A program made the translations under genes and the position numbers. A DNA stretch of 64,000 nt. It comes from Lewinellaceae bacterium (lineage in GTDB: Bacteria; Bacteroidota; Bacteroidia; Chitinophagales; Saprospiraceae). The stretch is from NCBI GenBank assembly GCA_020636355.1, contig JACJYB010000003.1:248001-312000 (forward strand), read 5' to 3'. Positions 51,859 through 60,173 of this stretch are shown here, one piece after another. Every line of letters starts with the position of its first letter. Position 1 is the stretch's first letter. The notes beneath the pieces are model-generated. The model was not told where the DNA came from. It was given only the letters and a program-made list of their open reading frames with translations, and made no database searches.

Positions 51859-52617
51859 ATGCGTTTTCGAGACAAGACCGTTTTGATTACCGGAGGAAGC
51901 CGGGGGATAGGCCGGGCAACCGCCCAGGCTTTTGCAGAAGAAGGCGCCGTGGTCGTTATCAATTATCAAAAGGAAGCAGAAGTTGCAAAAAAATTTGTAA
52001 CCACCTTGCCAAATGGTCCACACCATCTGATTCAGGCGAATGTCGGGGACCCTTCGGATGCACAAAAGTTGGTTGAAGAAACGATCCGGCTTACCGGACG
52101 ATTGGACATCCTGGTAAATAATGCCGGTATCCATGAACATCATCCTATCGATCAGGTAGATTATGAGACCTGGCAGCGTGAATGGGAAAAGACCATTCAG
52201 GTGAATCTTTTCGGCCCTGCCAATACCATGTATTGGGCTACACAGCATATGATCCGCCAGGGTGGAGGACGTATTGTAAATGTTTCTTCCAGAGGCGCCT
52301 TTCGGGGTGAGCCCGATCAACCGGCTTATGGAGCCAGCAAAGCGGGATTAAACGCCCTCAGCCAATCACTGGCTCAAAAATTGGCGCCCTACCACATCTA
52401 TATCGGAGTAGTAGCTCCGTGCTTTACCGAAACGGATATGGCTGCAGAAATCCTTGCCGGACCCCGGGGCGATGGGATCCGCAAACAATCCCCAACCGGA
52501 CGGGTAGCCAAACCAGAGGAAGTTGCCAAGGGTATCCTGTTCCTGGCCGAACCAGGCACCGAGTACATGACCGGAGCCATACTCGATGTGAATGGAGCCT
52601 CCTATCTGCGATCCTAG
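51859..52617 (+). CDS. short-chain dehydrogenase/reductase
   Basis: A 252-aa NAD(P)-dependent SDR. The start at 51,859 is used because the in-frame extension to 51,664 lacks family features and overlaps the divergent desaturase gene. Rossmann loop TGGSRGIG at 11-18, NNAG block, catalytic Ser (NVSSRGAF) with YGASK holding Tyr and Lys, then the PCFTETDMAAEI substrate loop. It resembles 3-oxoacyl-ACP reductase-type or unknown-substrate SDRs. Role with the adjacent membrane hydroxylase is possible but unproven. Confidence 0.88.
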   Translation: MRFRDKTVLITGGSRGIGRATAQAFAEEGAVVVINYQKEAEVAKKFVTTLPNGPHHLIQANVGDPSDAQKLVEETIRLTGRLDILVNNAGIHEHHPIDQVDYETWQREWEKTIQVNLFGPANTMYWATQHMIRQGGGRIVNVSSRGAFRGEPDQPAYGASKAGLNALSQSLAQKLAPYHIYIGVVAPCFTETDMAAEILAGPRGDGIRKQSPTGRVAKPEEVAKGILFLAEPGTEYMTGAILDVNGASYLRS

Positions 52618-52798
52618 TTCAATCCAGAAATGCTTTAGAACACATTCTGGCAATCAAGATCATCGACATCAGGGCTATCGTTTATTCCTACCGGGACACT
52701 ATTTTAAGATTCTGTCCATGAAGTATTTTCCACGTTACTGAATATGAACCGTGGACAAAGGATAGGTGATACAGTTTGCATATTTTGGGTTCGAAGGC

Positions 52799-53914
52799 TT
52801 AATTGGGGTAGGCGAATGCAAAAACGCCTTCTATGTTTTCCAGTACTAACTTTTCCGTTTTTGCCTGGTCTGCCATCGTACAATTCAGGAGAAAATAAAC
52901 TTTCTGCGTTGGTAGACCGGAATCATTTGCCTTATATGGTTCATGATCGATGACCTTAAAGGAGGCATTGACTTGCCGGGCAAATCGTGTACTGTACAAT
53001 TTACCCCTATCATCCATATAATTGAGATCCACCGTGTTAAGTTGCAGTGGATTGGGTCTTGATATTTTTTGGATTGCCCGGTAATGGAAGCCGGCCTGGC
53101 AAACAGATGCAGGTAGTTTGTTGTCCTCCGGTAATTTAATCACCACTTTCCCTTTGCTCCCGTCCCTCCAAACGATATCCGCACTCAGCCGGGTTGCAAT
53201 TGGCTCCCGAATGATCAGTCTTTTTCCGTCCGAGGTTACCGGGGACCAGGTTACACCGAAGTCCCTGGTATCCGATAATTCAATAATAACCGCTCGGCCG
53301 TCCTGTGTAAAATTCACTTTGACAGACTGACTGGGTTCAACTGCAGCTATGGAGACCTGATCGATCGGCTGGACGATTTGAACAGCAAGCGTCCCTGAAG
53401 AATCCATAATCATGTAATCCACCTGTTGTTCAGCTTCCGGCAAAATAACTGTAACCTCCGAAGTGGAAAATTTTCGGTCACCGATCTTCCAATTCGACCG
53501 GACTGGAAGTTCCATACACTGAGCCAAGGACTTAAATTGGAATTCTACACTGTCCACAACATCATTATCCAAAAAACGCCTGGATTGATCAGCATTTAAC
53601 AATGCGTCGATATCCACGTCTCCAGCGCCCGATGGTGTTAGGTAGCGAAGTTGCATCTGAAAAGAATTTGCACACAGACCATTGCAGGAATCTGGTCGGA
53701 GGGTACTGACGAATACCGGCACCTGGGATGAGTCCCTTATCCATTCGGTATCAAGAAAGTAATGCTCATCCCCAGCATTCAATTGCCAGGAAGTGCCATT
53801 TATATCGCCTTTAATGTAAAAGACCGGGTTGGACACCTGTGGTTCCGGAAATTCCAGTGTTTGACAACTGACTAACAATGCCATCCACCCCAATATCAAA
53901 TATTTCCTCTTCAT
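52799..53914 (-). CDS. lipoprotein of unknown function in the sigma operon
   Basis: A 371-aa protein with lipobox (LVSC, Cys17), so a predicted lipoprotein. The mature protein appears beta-rich (many V/I/T strands, YDVTI-like). Several cysteines occur, and no catalytic motif was found. It overlaps the upstream inner-membrane/barrel gene by 4 bases (ATGA), so it is the last gene of the unit that starts with a T9SS repeat protein and ECF sigma factor. I do not recognise the family; an outer-membrane partner of the barrel is a reasonable inference. Confidence 0.62.
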   Translation of the reverse strand: MKRKYLILGWMALLVSCQTLEFPEPQVSNPVFYIKGDINGTSWQLNAGDEHYFLDTEWIRDSSQVPVFVSTLRPDSCNGLCANSFQMQLRYLTPSGAGDVDIDALLNADQSRRFLDNDVVDSVEFQFKSLAQCMELPVRSNWKIGDRKFSTSEVTVILPEAEQQVDYMIMDSSGTLAVQIVQPIDQVSIAAVEPSQSVKVNFTQDGRAVIIELSDTRDFGVTWSPVTSDGKRLIIREPIATRLSADIVWRDGSKGKVVIKLPEDNKLPASVCQAGFHYRAIQKISRPNPLQLNTVDLNYMDDRGKLYSTRFARQVNASFKVIDHEPYKANDSGLPTQKVYFLLNCTMADQAKTEKLVLENIEGVFAFAYPN

Positions 53915-55185
53915 TGCTCTATCATTATTTGAACCCCCAAACCGAAAGACACCGCCCCCGGAGCAACTTGCTGTAACGATTCCGGATCATTTTTTAAATC
54001 ATTTTTCCCCTGATACCCCAACGTGCCTTGGACGAAAAAACCTTTGTTGACCTGATACCGCATTCCGGCTATCGTCCGTACATTCCAGTTCAGGTATGGA
54101 CCGGTAGGCAACCAGCCTTCACTGATCGCCTGGACGACCTCCTGGACTTTATTCGACCGGGTTCCCAGCGTAGGCATCAATGTAATTTCCTGCACGGTCC
54201 CTTCAATACCCAGGGTGTAGGATGGCTCCACACCCACAAATACAGACCAACGACCTCGATAGAAATGCAACGCTAAGGGTATGGCCAGATAGTGCCTGGT
54301 ATCACCATGCATACCTAAAGTTCGGGTTATGGATCCAAAGTCATATTCGGATTGAAATTCCAGTTGCGAATACCCACCAATTGTGTGATTCTGCCCGTAC
54401 AACAGCCCGAGCTGCAGACCCCATTTGGGTCGAAATTGATAAGTAGTCATCACTCCGGTCTGGATTCCTTGCCACAATCCTCCGGAACCAATATTAAACA
54501 ATGACCCGAATGAAAGTCCGATTCCAATCAATGGCTCAAAAGTCTGTCCGGCACCTTCCACCGGGGTCGTAAGCTTTTGCATCCGGATTCCGGAGTGACG
54601 TGACTCCAACCCGGAAAACATTCTGCCGGGAAGCAATTCAAAGGATTTATACAAAGGAATGGAATGATTATCCGCCAAAGCAAGCAGATCTAACGCCCGC
54701 TCACCGGCTGATTCTTGAGTTGGCCAATGTCCTTTTAAAAGCTCGGGTTGCTCTAAGCTGGATGACTCCGAAAGCAATTGCCCCTGTTCGGTCATCTTGC
54801 GGGAGGTGGTGTTGGAGTGCCTTGTATCCGAATTTAATAGAAGTGCTTTGTCCAACGGTTTCCTTATGGGATTATCATCCTTTGTTGATTTTTCCAGAAA
54901 TAATTCTTCCGGTTCATCCTTTCGCAAAGCAGGAGAAGAGGGTGTTTCTTCGGCTGTGCGAATTTGGATTGGTTCGACTTCGGATGCAGGATGCTCTAAC
55001 CAAAACCATAACATAACCATGCTACCGGCTAATCCTGCGAAAAGCCACAATCCCAGTTTGCGTTTCCGGCGTTTTTGGGCATCTATTTTTTCTAAAGCGG
55101 CTTGCCAGTCCTCAGGGCGCATCTCGAATCGGTTGCCACTGAGTTGGCGCGCAAATAATTTATCGATTGGATCTTTCTCTTTCAT
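53911..55185 (-). CDS. membrane-anchored protein with barrel-like C-terminus, probable sigma regulator
   Basis: A 424-aa protein. A basic cytoplasmic N-terminus of ~45 residues (opens MKEKDPIDKLFARQL) precedes one transmembrane segment at 45-64 (LWLFAGLAGSMVMLWFWLEH). A long Ser/Glu-rich linker (about 66-190) is followed by about 200 residues with strands resembling an outer-membrane beta-barrel (GIGLSFGSLFNIGSG, WGLQLGLLYGQNHTIGGYSQLEFQ, YLAIPLALHFYRGRWSVFVGVEPSYTLGIEG, GMRYQVNKGFFVQGTLGYQGK). Both ATGA overlaps, with sigma and lipoprotein, couple it to them. Anti-sigma function is inferred from position. Confidence 0.72.
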   Translation of the reverse strand: MKEKDPIDKLFARQLSGNRFEMRPEDWQAALEKIDAQKRRKRKLGLWLFAGLAGSMVMLWFWLEHPASEVEPIQIRTAEETPSSPALRKDEPEELFLEKSTKDDNPIRKPLDKALLLNSDTRHSNTTSRKMTEQGQLLSESSSLEQPELLKGHWPTQESAGERALDLLALADNHSIPLYKSFELLPGRMFSGLESRHSGIRMQKLTTPVEGAGQTFEPLIGIGLSFGSLFNIGSGGLWQGIQTGVMTTYQFRPKWGLQLGLLYGQNHTIGGYSQLEFQSEYDFGSITRTLGMHGDTRHYLAIPLALHFYRGRWSVFVGVEPSYTLGIEGTVQEITLMPTLGTRSNKVQEVVQAISEGWLPTGPYLNWNVRTIAGMRYQVNKGFFVQGTLGYQGKNDLKNDPESLQQVAPGAVSFGLGVQIMIEQ

Positions 55186-55778
55186 CTTGGTTGGTTTAAA
55201 GGAATTCGCTTGGTGGAGGCAGCATTTGGACTGCTTTCACTCCTAAGTTTTTCTGCGATCATCTCTTTCAGGTTCTGCCTGGCTGCATTGAGATACCATT
55301 TGGAAGTTCCGGTCGACATCGACAGGAGGTCGCCAATTTCCGCATGGGTGTACCCATCAATAGCAAACAGGTTAAATACTTTGCGCTGGATCTCGGGTAG
55401 TTGATGGATCATCTTTTCGTAAACTTCCACATCCAACAGCAGTTCAGCTTGATTGTAATCGACATGACGACTTTCATGCGCAAAATCTATTTCAACGATT
55501 TCAACCTTGCGACGTTTGCTCTGGGACTTTCGAAAAGCATCTATGATGGTATTGATCATAATGCGTTTTCCCCAGGCTTCAAAAGGTACATCCGGATTAT
55601 AGCGGTTCAAATTCATCAATATCTTCAGGAAACCGCTATTCAATATGGCCCTGGCTTCTGTTTCATCAGGCATGTATCGTACACATACCTGCATTAACCA
55701 GGGAAAACACGAATCATAAAGCAAAAACTGGGCATGGCGTTGCCCAGTTTTACATTGCTTTATGAGATTGTGGTCCAT
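55182..55778 (-). CDS. ECF-type sigma factor
   Basis: A 198-aa sigma-70 family protein. Region 2 spans about 20-85 (FLLYDSCFPWLMQVCVRYMPDETEARAILNSGFLKIL ... FEAWGKRIMINTIIDAFRK), region 4 about 120-180 (LPEIQRKVFNLFAIDGYTHAEIGDLLSMSTGTSKWYLNAARQNLKEM). Typical of Bacteroidota ECF factors. It follows the repeat-bearing T9SS gene by 25 bases and overlaps the membrane-anchored gene downstream by 4 bases. Confidence 0.9.
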   Translation of the reverse strand: MDHNLIKQCKTGQRHAQFLLYDSCFPWLMQVCVRYMPDETEARAILNSGFLKILMNLNRYNPDVPFEAWGKRIMINTIIDAFRKSQSKRRKVEIVEIDFAHESRHVDYNQAELLLDVEVYEKMIHQLPEIQRKVFNLFAIDGYTHAEIGDLLSMSTGTSKWYLNAARQNLKEMIAEKLRSESSPNAASTKRIPLNQPR

Positions 55779-55803
55779 TGGAATGGCTATTTCAGGTAAT
55801 AAA

Positions 55804-57495
55804 TTATCGTCGAATCGTCTTTAGTGCCCAATAGCGGGTACTGTCATGAATCAGGGTCAAATACAAACCAGGGACAAGGTTTGAACCATCTATTTTCACG
55901 ATTGAATTGTCAACATCTAAATTAATGATCTTTTGAATATGTACTTTACCCTGCATATCCTGTACCTGAACAATAAACGTACCGCTCTGATTTATAGGTA
56001 GTTGAATATTCCAAAGTGCGTCCGTAGGGTTTGGAAAAACAAGCAATTTTCCTGTTTGAATGTTTCCTTCCGGTTTGGTCAAGCTGGATTGGAGATCGTG
56101 GGTTTGTTTTACTTCTTTGTGGTCTGAAATCACTTGAGCATCCCAGACAGCAGCTTGGAGCAACTCCGGATTGTATTCGATACAAGCATTTGATATACAG
56201 CCACTTGCATCGGTTATTGTCACGCAATACGCTCCGGGGCTTTCCACTTCGATTACCTCACTGGAATCACCGGTAGACCACTGATAGCTAAAAGGCGCCA
56301 GTCCCCGGGCTTTGGCACCCAGCTTACCTCTTGCGGATCGAATATTTACTGCACACGGACCGGAATATTCGAAACAGTTTTCTGCGACACACCCGTCCTG
56401 ATAAGCCACCCGAACACAATATTTTCCTGCTGCTACTACCAGAATTTGTCTGCCTGTATCTCCGGTTGACCATTTCACTGCGACAATACCTGTATCGGGA
56501 CGCGGCACAATTGACACCAGAATACCCGTGTCCGTTAAATAACGCTCAAATCCAACGTGACATTCCGGGCCACTAATCTCGATACAATCTTCAGCAGTAC
56601 AACCGGAGGCAAATCGAACACCTACGCAATATTTTCCTGGCTCCCGGACCACGATGGACCGGTCGTCCGAGCCCGTATTCCATTTCAGAGAAACAACTTC
56701 ATCTCCCGGGCGTGGTATGGCCGTCAATTTGATCCCCGCATTGGTAGCCTCCCGTTTAATCTCCACGGTACATTTTGCCGAATCGGAACGAGGGACTTCG
56801 ACACAGGCTTCGGCCGTACAGCCTGTGCTAAATCGAACCCCTACGCAATATTTTCCCGGCTCCCGGACCACGATGGACCGGTCGTCCGAGCCCGTGTTCC
56901 ATTTCAGGGAAACAACTTCATCTCCCGGGCGTGGTATGGCCGTCAATTTGATCCCCGCATCGGTAGCCTCCCGTTTAATCTCCACGGTACATTCCGCCGA
57001 ATCGGAGCGAGGGACCTCGACACAGGCTTCCGCCGTACAGCCCGTGCTGAATCGGACCCCTACGCAATATTTTCCCGGCTCCCGGACCACGATGGACCGG
57101 TCGTCCGAGCCCGTGTTCCATTTCAATGAAACAACCGCATCTCCCGGGCGTGGAATGGCCGTCAATTTGATCCCCGAAGCAACCGCCTCCCTTTTAATTT
57201 CGACGATACAAGGTGTGGAATCCGGTCTGCTTATCTCAATACAATCCTCAGCCGTACAGTTGGAACCAAAGGCAACCTTAACACAATACCTGCCTGGATC
57301 CGATACGACAATACGATTCGTGGAATCACCGGTGGACCAGCGAATTCCACGAACCTGATCGGCTGGTCTAGCCTTTAACTCCAATACCGTTTCACTGCCT
57401 GACGAAGCTTGTATAATTTCGACCTGGCAGTCTTGTGCCTGAGTGATCGGCCCCAGGAAGAGAATAAGGAGTAGGGATATTATTCCGTTTTTCAT
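55804..57495 (-). CDS. T9SS-secreted protein with six tandem ~73-residue repeats
   Basis: A 563-aa secreted protein with signal peptide (1-20, ending TQAQ). Six consecutive repeats span about residues 21-440. Each has the pattern C-xVEI ... RPGD-VxSLKWNTGSDDRSIVVxEPGKYCVxVRF-GCTAEACVEV; two cysteines probably pair within a unit. The three middle repeats are nearly identical; the outer ones are diverged. The C-terminal ~80 residues form a T9SS sorting domain (VFPNPTDALWNIQLPIN ... GLYLTLIHDSTRYWALKTIRR). It leads into the sigma-factor operon by 25 bases. Likely a surface adhesin or display protein. Confidence 0.82.
   Translation of the reverse strand: MKNGIISLLLILFLGPITQAQDCQVEIIQASSGSETVLELKARPADQVRGIRWSTGDSTNRIVVSDPGRYCVKVAFGSNCTAEDCIEISRPDSTPCIVEIKREAVASGIKLTAIPRPGDAVVSLKWNTGSDDRSIVVREPGKYCVGVRFSTGCTAEACVEVPRSDSAECTVEIKREATDAGIKLTAIPRPGDEVVSLKWNTGSDDRSIVVREPGKYCVGVRFSTGCTAEACVEVPRSDSAKCTVEIKREATNAGIKLTAIPRPGDEVVSLKWNTGSDDRSIVVREPGKYCVGVRFASGCTAEDCIEISGPECHVGFERYLTDTGILVSIVPRPDTGIVAVKWSTGDTGRQILVVAAGKYCVRVAYQDGCVAENCFEYSGPCAVNIRSARGKLGAKARGLAPFSYQWSTGDSSEVIEVESPGAYCVTITDASGCISNACIEYNPELLQAAVWDAQVISDHKEVKQTHDLQSSLTKPEGNIQTGKLLVFPNPTDALWNIQLPINQSGTFIVQVQDMQGKVHIQKIINLDVDNSIVKIDGSNLVPGLYLTLIHDSTRYWALKTIRR
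56643..57299 (-). repeat. three tandem 219-base DNA repeats inside the T9SS protein
   Basis: Near-identical copies begin at 56,643, 56,862 and 57,081, exactly 219 bases (73 codons) apart. By eye the first two differ at about a dozen positions, almost all synonymous; the third is strongly diverged in its second half. Signs of recent duplication or gene conversion, and of a site prone to slippage or unequal exchange. Confidence 0.9.
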
Positions 57496-57595
57496 ATGGT
57501 AGTCTTTTTGTTCTTTAATAAATCCATCATTACTACCTTACACGTAGTTCTTCACCACCGGGTTGGTTGAAAACCAATTATTTTTAAAATATTTT

Positions 57596-58864
57596 ATGAA
57601 ACCTTTAGCTGAGCGGCTTCGTCCTCAAACCTTATCCGATATCGTAGGCCAGCAACATCTGATCGGTCCGCAAGGCGTTCTTACTAAATTAATCCACCAG
57701 GGGCATATACCATCCATGATCTTTTGGGGACCTCCGGGAGTAGGCAAAACCACAATGGCTCGACTGATCGCCCAGGAGCTCCAGCGACCTATGTTCGCTC
57801 TTAGCGCCGTACATTCCGGGGTAAAAGATGTTCGGGAAACCATTGATAAAGCTGAGAAGCAACGATTCTTTGACCGTCCCAATCCTATTTTGTTTATCGA
57901 TGAGATACACCGTTTTAGCAAGGCACAGCAAGATTCTTTGCTTCATGCAGTAGAAAATGGTACCGTTACACTTATCGGAGCCACTACGGAGAATCCCAGT
58001 TTCGAAGTGATATCTGCATTGCTAAGCCGTTCCCAGGTATACGTTTTGCAACCTTTGAGTGATGCTGAATTGCTGGATCTTGCAAAGAGAGCCCTGGAAA
58101 CCGACGAAGTGCTCGCTCCGCTACAGCTGACCATTACCGAAACCGAGGCATTAATCCGGCTATCCGGCGGCGATGCCCGTAAATTATTAAATATGCTTGA
58201 TCTGGTGGGTGGTGCTTTGCAGGAAGGGCAGACCATTACGAACGAAGTGATTACCAGTCTGGTCCAGCAAAACCTAACCCGTTATGACAAAGGCGGTGAG
58301 CAACATTACGATATTGTTTCAGCGTTGATAAAGTCCATCCGGGGCAGTGATCCGAACGCTGCCGTGTACTGGTTGGCAAGAATGCTGGATGGGGGCGAGG
58401 ACGTCAAATTCATAGCCCGCCGGTTGTTGATTTCGGCAGCGGAGGACATTGGATTGGCCAATCCGAATGCTTTGCTCCTTGCGCAATCCTGTTTCCAGGC
58501 CATTCATGTTATCGGTATGCCTGAAGCACGGATAATTTTGTCTGAAACCGTCGTTTACCTGGCCGCCTCGCCGAAAAGCAATTCAGCCTACGCGGCTATT
58601 GGCGCAGCCCTGGATCTTGTCCATAAAACCGGCAATCTACCGGTACCGCTTCATCTGCGTAATGCCCCCACCCGGTTGATGAAAAACCTGGATTACGGTA
58701 AAGGATATCTTTATTCACACGAAGGGAAGAATCATTTCCTGGAGCAGGAATATTTACCGGAAGGGATTGAGGGTACTTCACTATACGAACCAGCTCACAA
58801 TGGTCAGGAAGAAAAGCTCCGGCAGTACCTGCAAAGTTGTTGGAAAGATAAATATGGGTATTGA
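57596..58864 (+). CDS. rarA: replication-associated recombination protein RarA (MgsA)
   Basis: A 422-aa AAA+ ATPase of the RarA/MgsA/WRNIP1 family, acting at stalled replication forks. The start at 57,596 (MKPLAERLRPQTLSDIVGQQHLIG) gives the family opening; an in-frame ATG at 57,563 would add residues without conservation. Walker A GPPGVGKT at 45-52, Walker B LFIDEIHRF at 101-109, sensor GATTENPSFEVISALLSRSQVY. The C-terminal MgsA helical domain has YDIVSALIKSIRGSDPNAAVYWLARML. It directly abuts the convergent acyl-CoA dehydrogenase gene. Confidence 0.94.
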   Translation: MKPLAERLRPQTLSDIVGQQHLIGPQGVLTKLIHQGHIPSMIFWGPPGVGKTTMARLIAQELQRPMFALSAVHSGVKDVRETIDKAEKQRFFDRPNPILFIDEIHRFSKAQQDSLLHAVENGTVTLIGATTENPSFEVISALLSRSQVYVLQPLSDAELLDLAKRALETDEVLAPLQLTITETEALIRLSGGDARKLLNMLDLVGGALQEGQTITNEVITSLVQQNLTRYDKGGEQHYDIVSALIKSIRGSDPNAAVYWLARMLDGGEDVKFIARRLLISAAEDIGLANPNALLLAQSCFQAIHVIGMPEARIILSETVVYLAASPKSNSAYAAIGAALDLVHKTGNLPVPLHLRNAPTRLMKNLDYGKGYLYSHEGKNHFLEQEYLPEGIEGTSLYEPAHNGQEEKLRQYLQSCWKDKYGY

Positions 58865-60013
58865 TCAGTCTTTCAGCAGATTGCGTGAAATCACCAATTT
58901 CTGGATTTCGGAAGTTCCTTCTCCGATGGTGCAAAGTTTTGCGTCGCGGTAAAATTTTTCCACCGGAAAATCTTTCGTGTACCCATAACCGCCAAAAATC
59001 TGAACGGCGTCATTGGCTATCTCAACACAAATCTCCGAAGCATACAATTTAGCCATTGCCGATTCGGTGGTGACAGGAAGACCCTGATCTTTCAGATACC
59101 CTGCCCGTCGGGTCAATAGCTCAGCAGCCTGAATCTTGGTCGCCATATCCGCCAACTTGAAAGAAATCGCCTGGAAATGAGCGATAGGCCGGCCAAATTG
59201 TTCCCGCTGTTTGGCGTAATTTATGGCCGCCTCGTAGGCACCTTTTGCGATCCCCAGGGAAAGAGCAGCAATTGAAATGCGACCGCCGTCCAACACTTTC
59301 ATGGCCTGTACGAACCCCTGCCCTTCTTCACCAAGCATTTGATTTTTATGAATACGGCAGTTATCAAAGATCATCTCTGCCGTTTCGGAAGCACGCATCC
59401 CCAGCTTATTCTCCTTCTTACCTGCATGAAAACCAGGAGTACCACGCTCCACGATGAAGGCGCTGATGCCATTTTTGTCCAATAAATCTCCGGTACGTGC
59501 CAGAACAACCGCTACCTCCGCACTGATCCCGTGGGTAATCCACAACTTGTTACCATTTAATATGTAGTCATTGCCGTCTTTAACGGCTACGCACTGCATA
59601 CGCATGGAATCACTGCCGGTATTGGGTTCTGTGAGTCCCCAGGCGCCTATCCAAGCTCCCGTTGACAACTTACTCAGATATTTGGCCTTCTGAATTTCAT
59701 CGCCAAATTGATGGATATGACCGGAACACAGCGAATTGTGAGCAGCCACCGACAAGCCAACTGATGGGTCCACCTTGGCGATTTCTTCAATCACCGTAAT
59801 GTATTCCTGATAGCCTAACCCTGCTCCTCCGAGCGATTCAGGAACAAGAACACCCATCATCCCATACTTACCCATATCCTGTAAGACCTCTTTCGGGAAA
59901 TGCTGGGATTCATCCCATTCCATAACAAATGGTCTTATCTGTTGCTCGGCAAAATCACGTGCACTATGCCGTATCAGCGTTAAACTTTCACTAGCCAACT
60001 GAGTTTCAAACAT
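58865..60013 (-). CDS. acyl-CoA dehydrogenase
   Basis: A 382-aa FAD-dependent enzyme, first step of beta-oxidation. The ATG at 60,013 is chosen over the TTG four codons upstream. Conserved: GLTEPNTGSDSMRMQ and LNGNKLWITHG in the middle domain, NCRIHKNQMLGEEGQGF, QIFGGYGYTKDFPVEKFYRDAK and GEGTSEIQKLVI, whose Glu is the likely catalytic base as in short/medium-chain members. The chain length is not defined by sequence alone. Single gene; it abuts rarA. Confidence 0.94.
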   Translation of the reverse strand: MFETQLASESLTLIRHSARDFAEQQIRPFVMEWDESQHFPKEVLQDMGKYGMMGVLVPESLGGAGLGYQEYITVIEEIAKVDPSVGLSVAAHNSLCSGHIHQFGDEIQKAKYLSKLSTGAWIGAWGLTEPNTGSDSMRMQCVAVKDGNDYILNGNKLWITHGISAEVAVVLARTGDLLDKNGISAFIVERGTPGFHAGKKENKLGMRASETAEMIFDNCRIHKNQMLGEEGQGFVQAMKVLDGGRISIAALSLGIAKGAYEAAINYAKQREQFGRPIAHFQAISFKLADMATKIQAAELLTRRAGYLKDQGLPVTTESAMAKLYASEICVEIANDAVQIFGGYGYTKDFPVEKFYRDAKLCTIGEGTSEIQKLVISRNLLKD

Positions 60014-60173
60014 CGCTCCATTCAATTACTGGACAGTAAACTGTAAATCTACAATTTTGTTCGCAGGGCCTGTCGTTATTTGTATCCGGATGTATTGCCC
60101 AGGTGGGACCGCCAGGCAATCTACATCCTATTCATTGGTCTATTTAACGAGATAAAACTAAATTCGTCATCAA

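Noticed and set aside
56557..57358. Two long rightward open frames (190 and 234 codons) across the repeat region
   Set aside because: They run antisense to the T9SS repeat protein and are open only because the repeat length is a multiple of three; the sense frame has signal peptide, repeats and sorting domain.
57563..57595. Hairpin TTGGTT-GAA-AACCAA followed by an AT-rich run ahead of rarA, read as a terminator
   Set aside because: No rightward gene precedes it to terminate, and the leftward neighbour starts away from it; it is more likely part of the rarA leader or chance.
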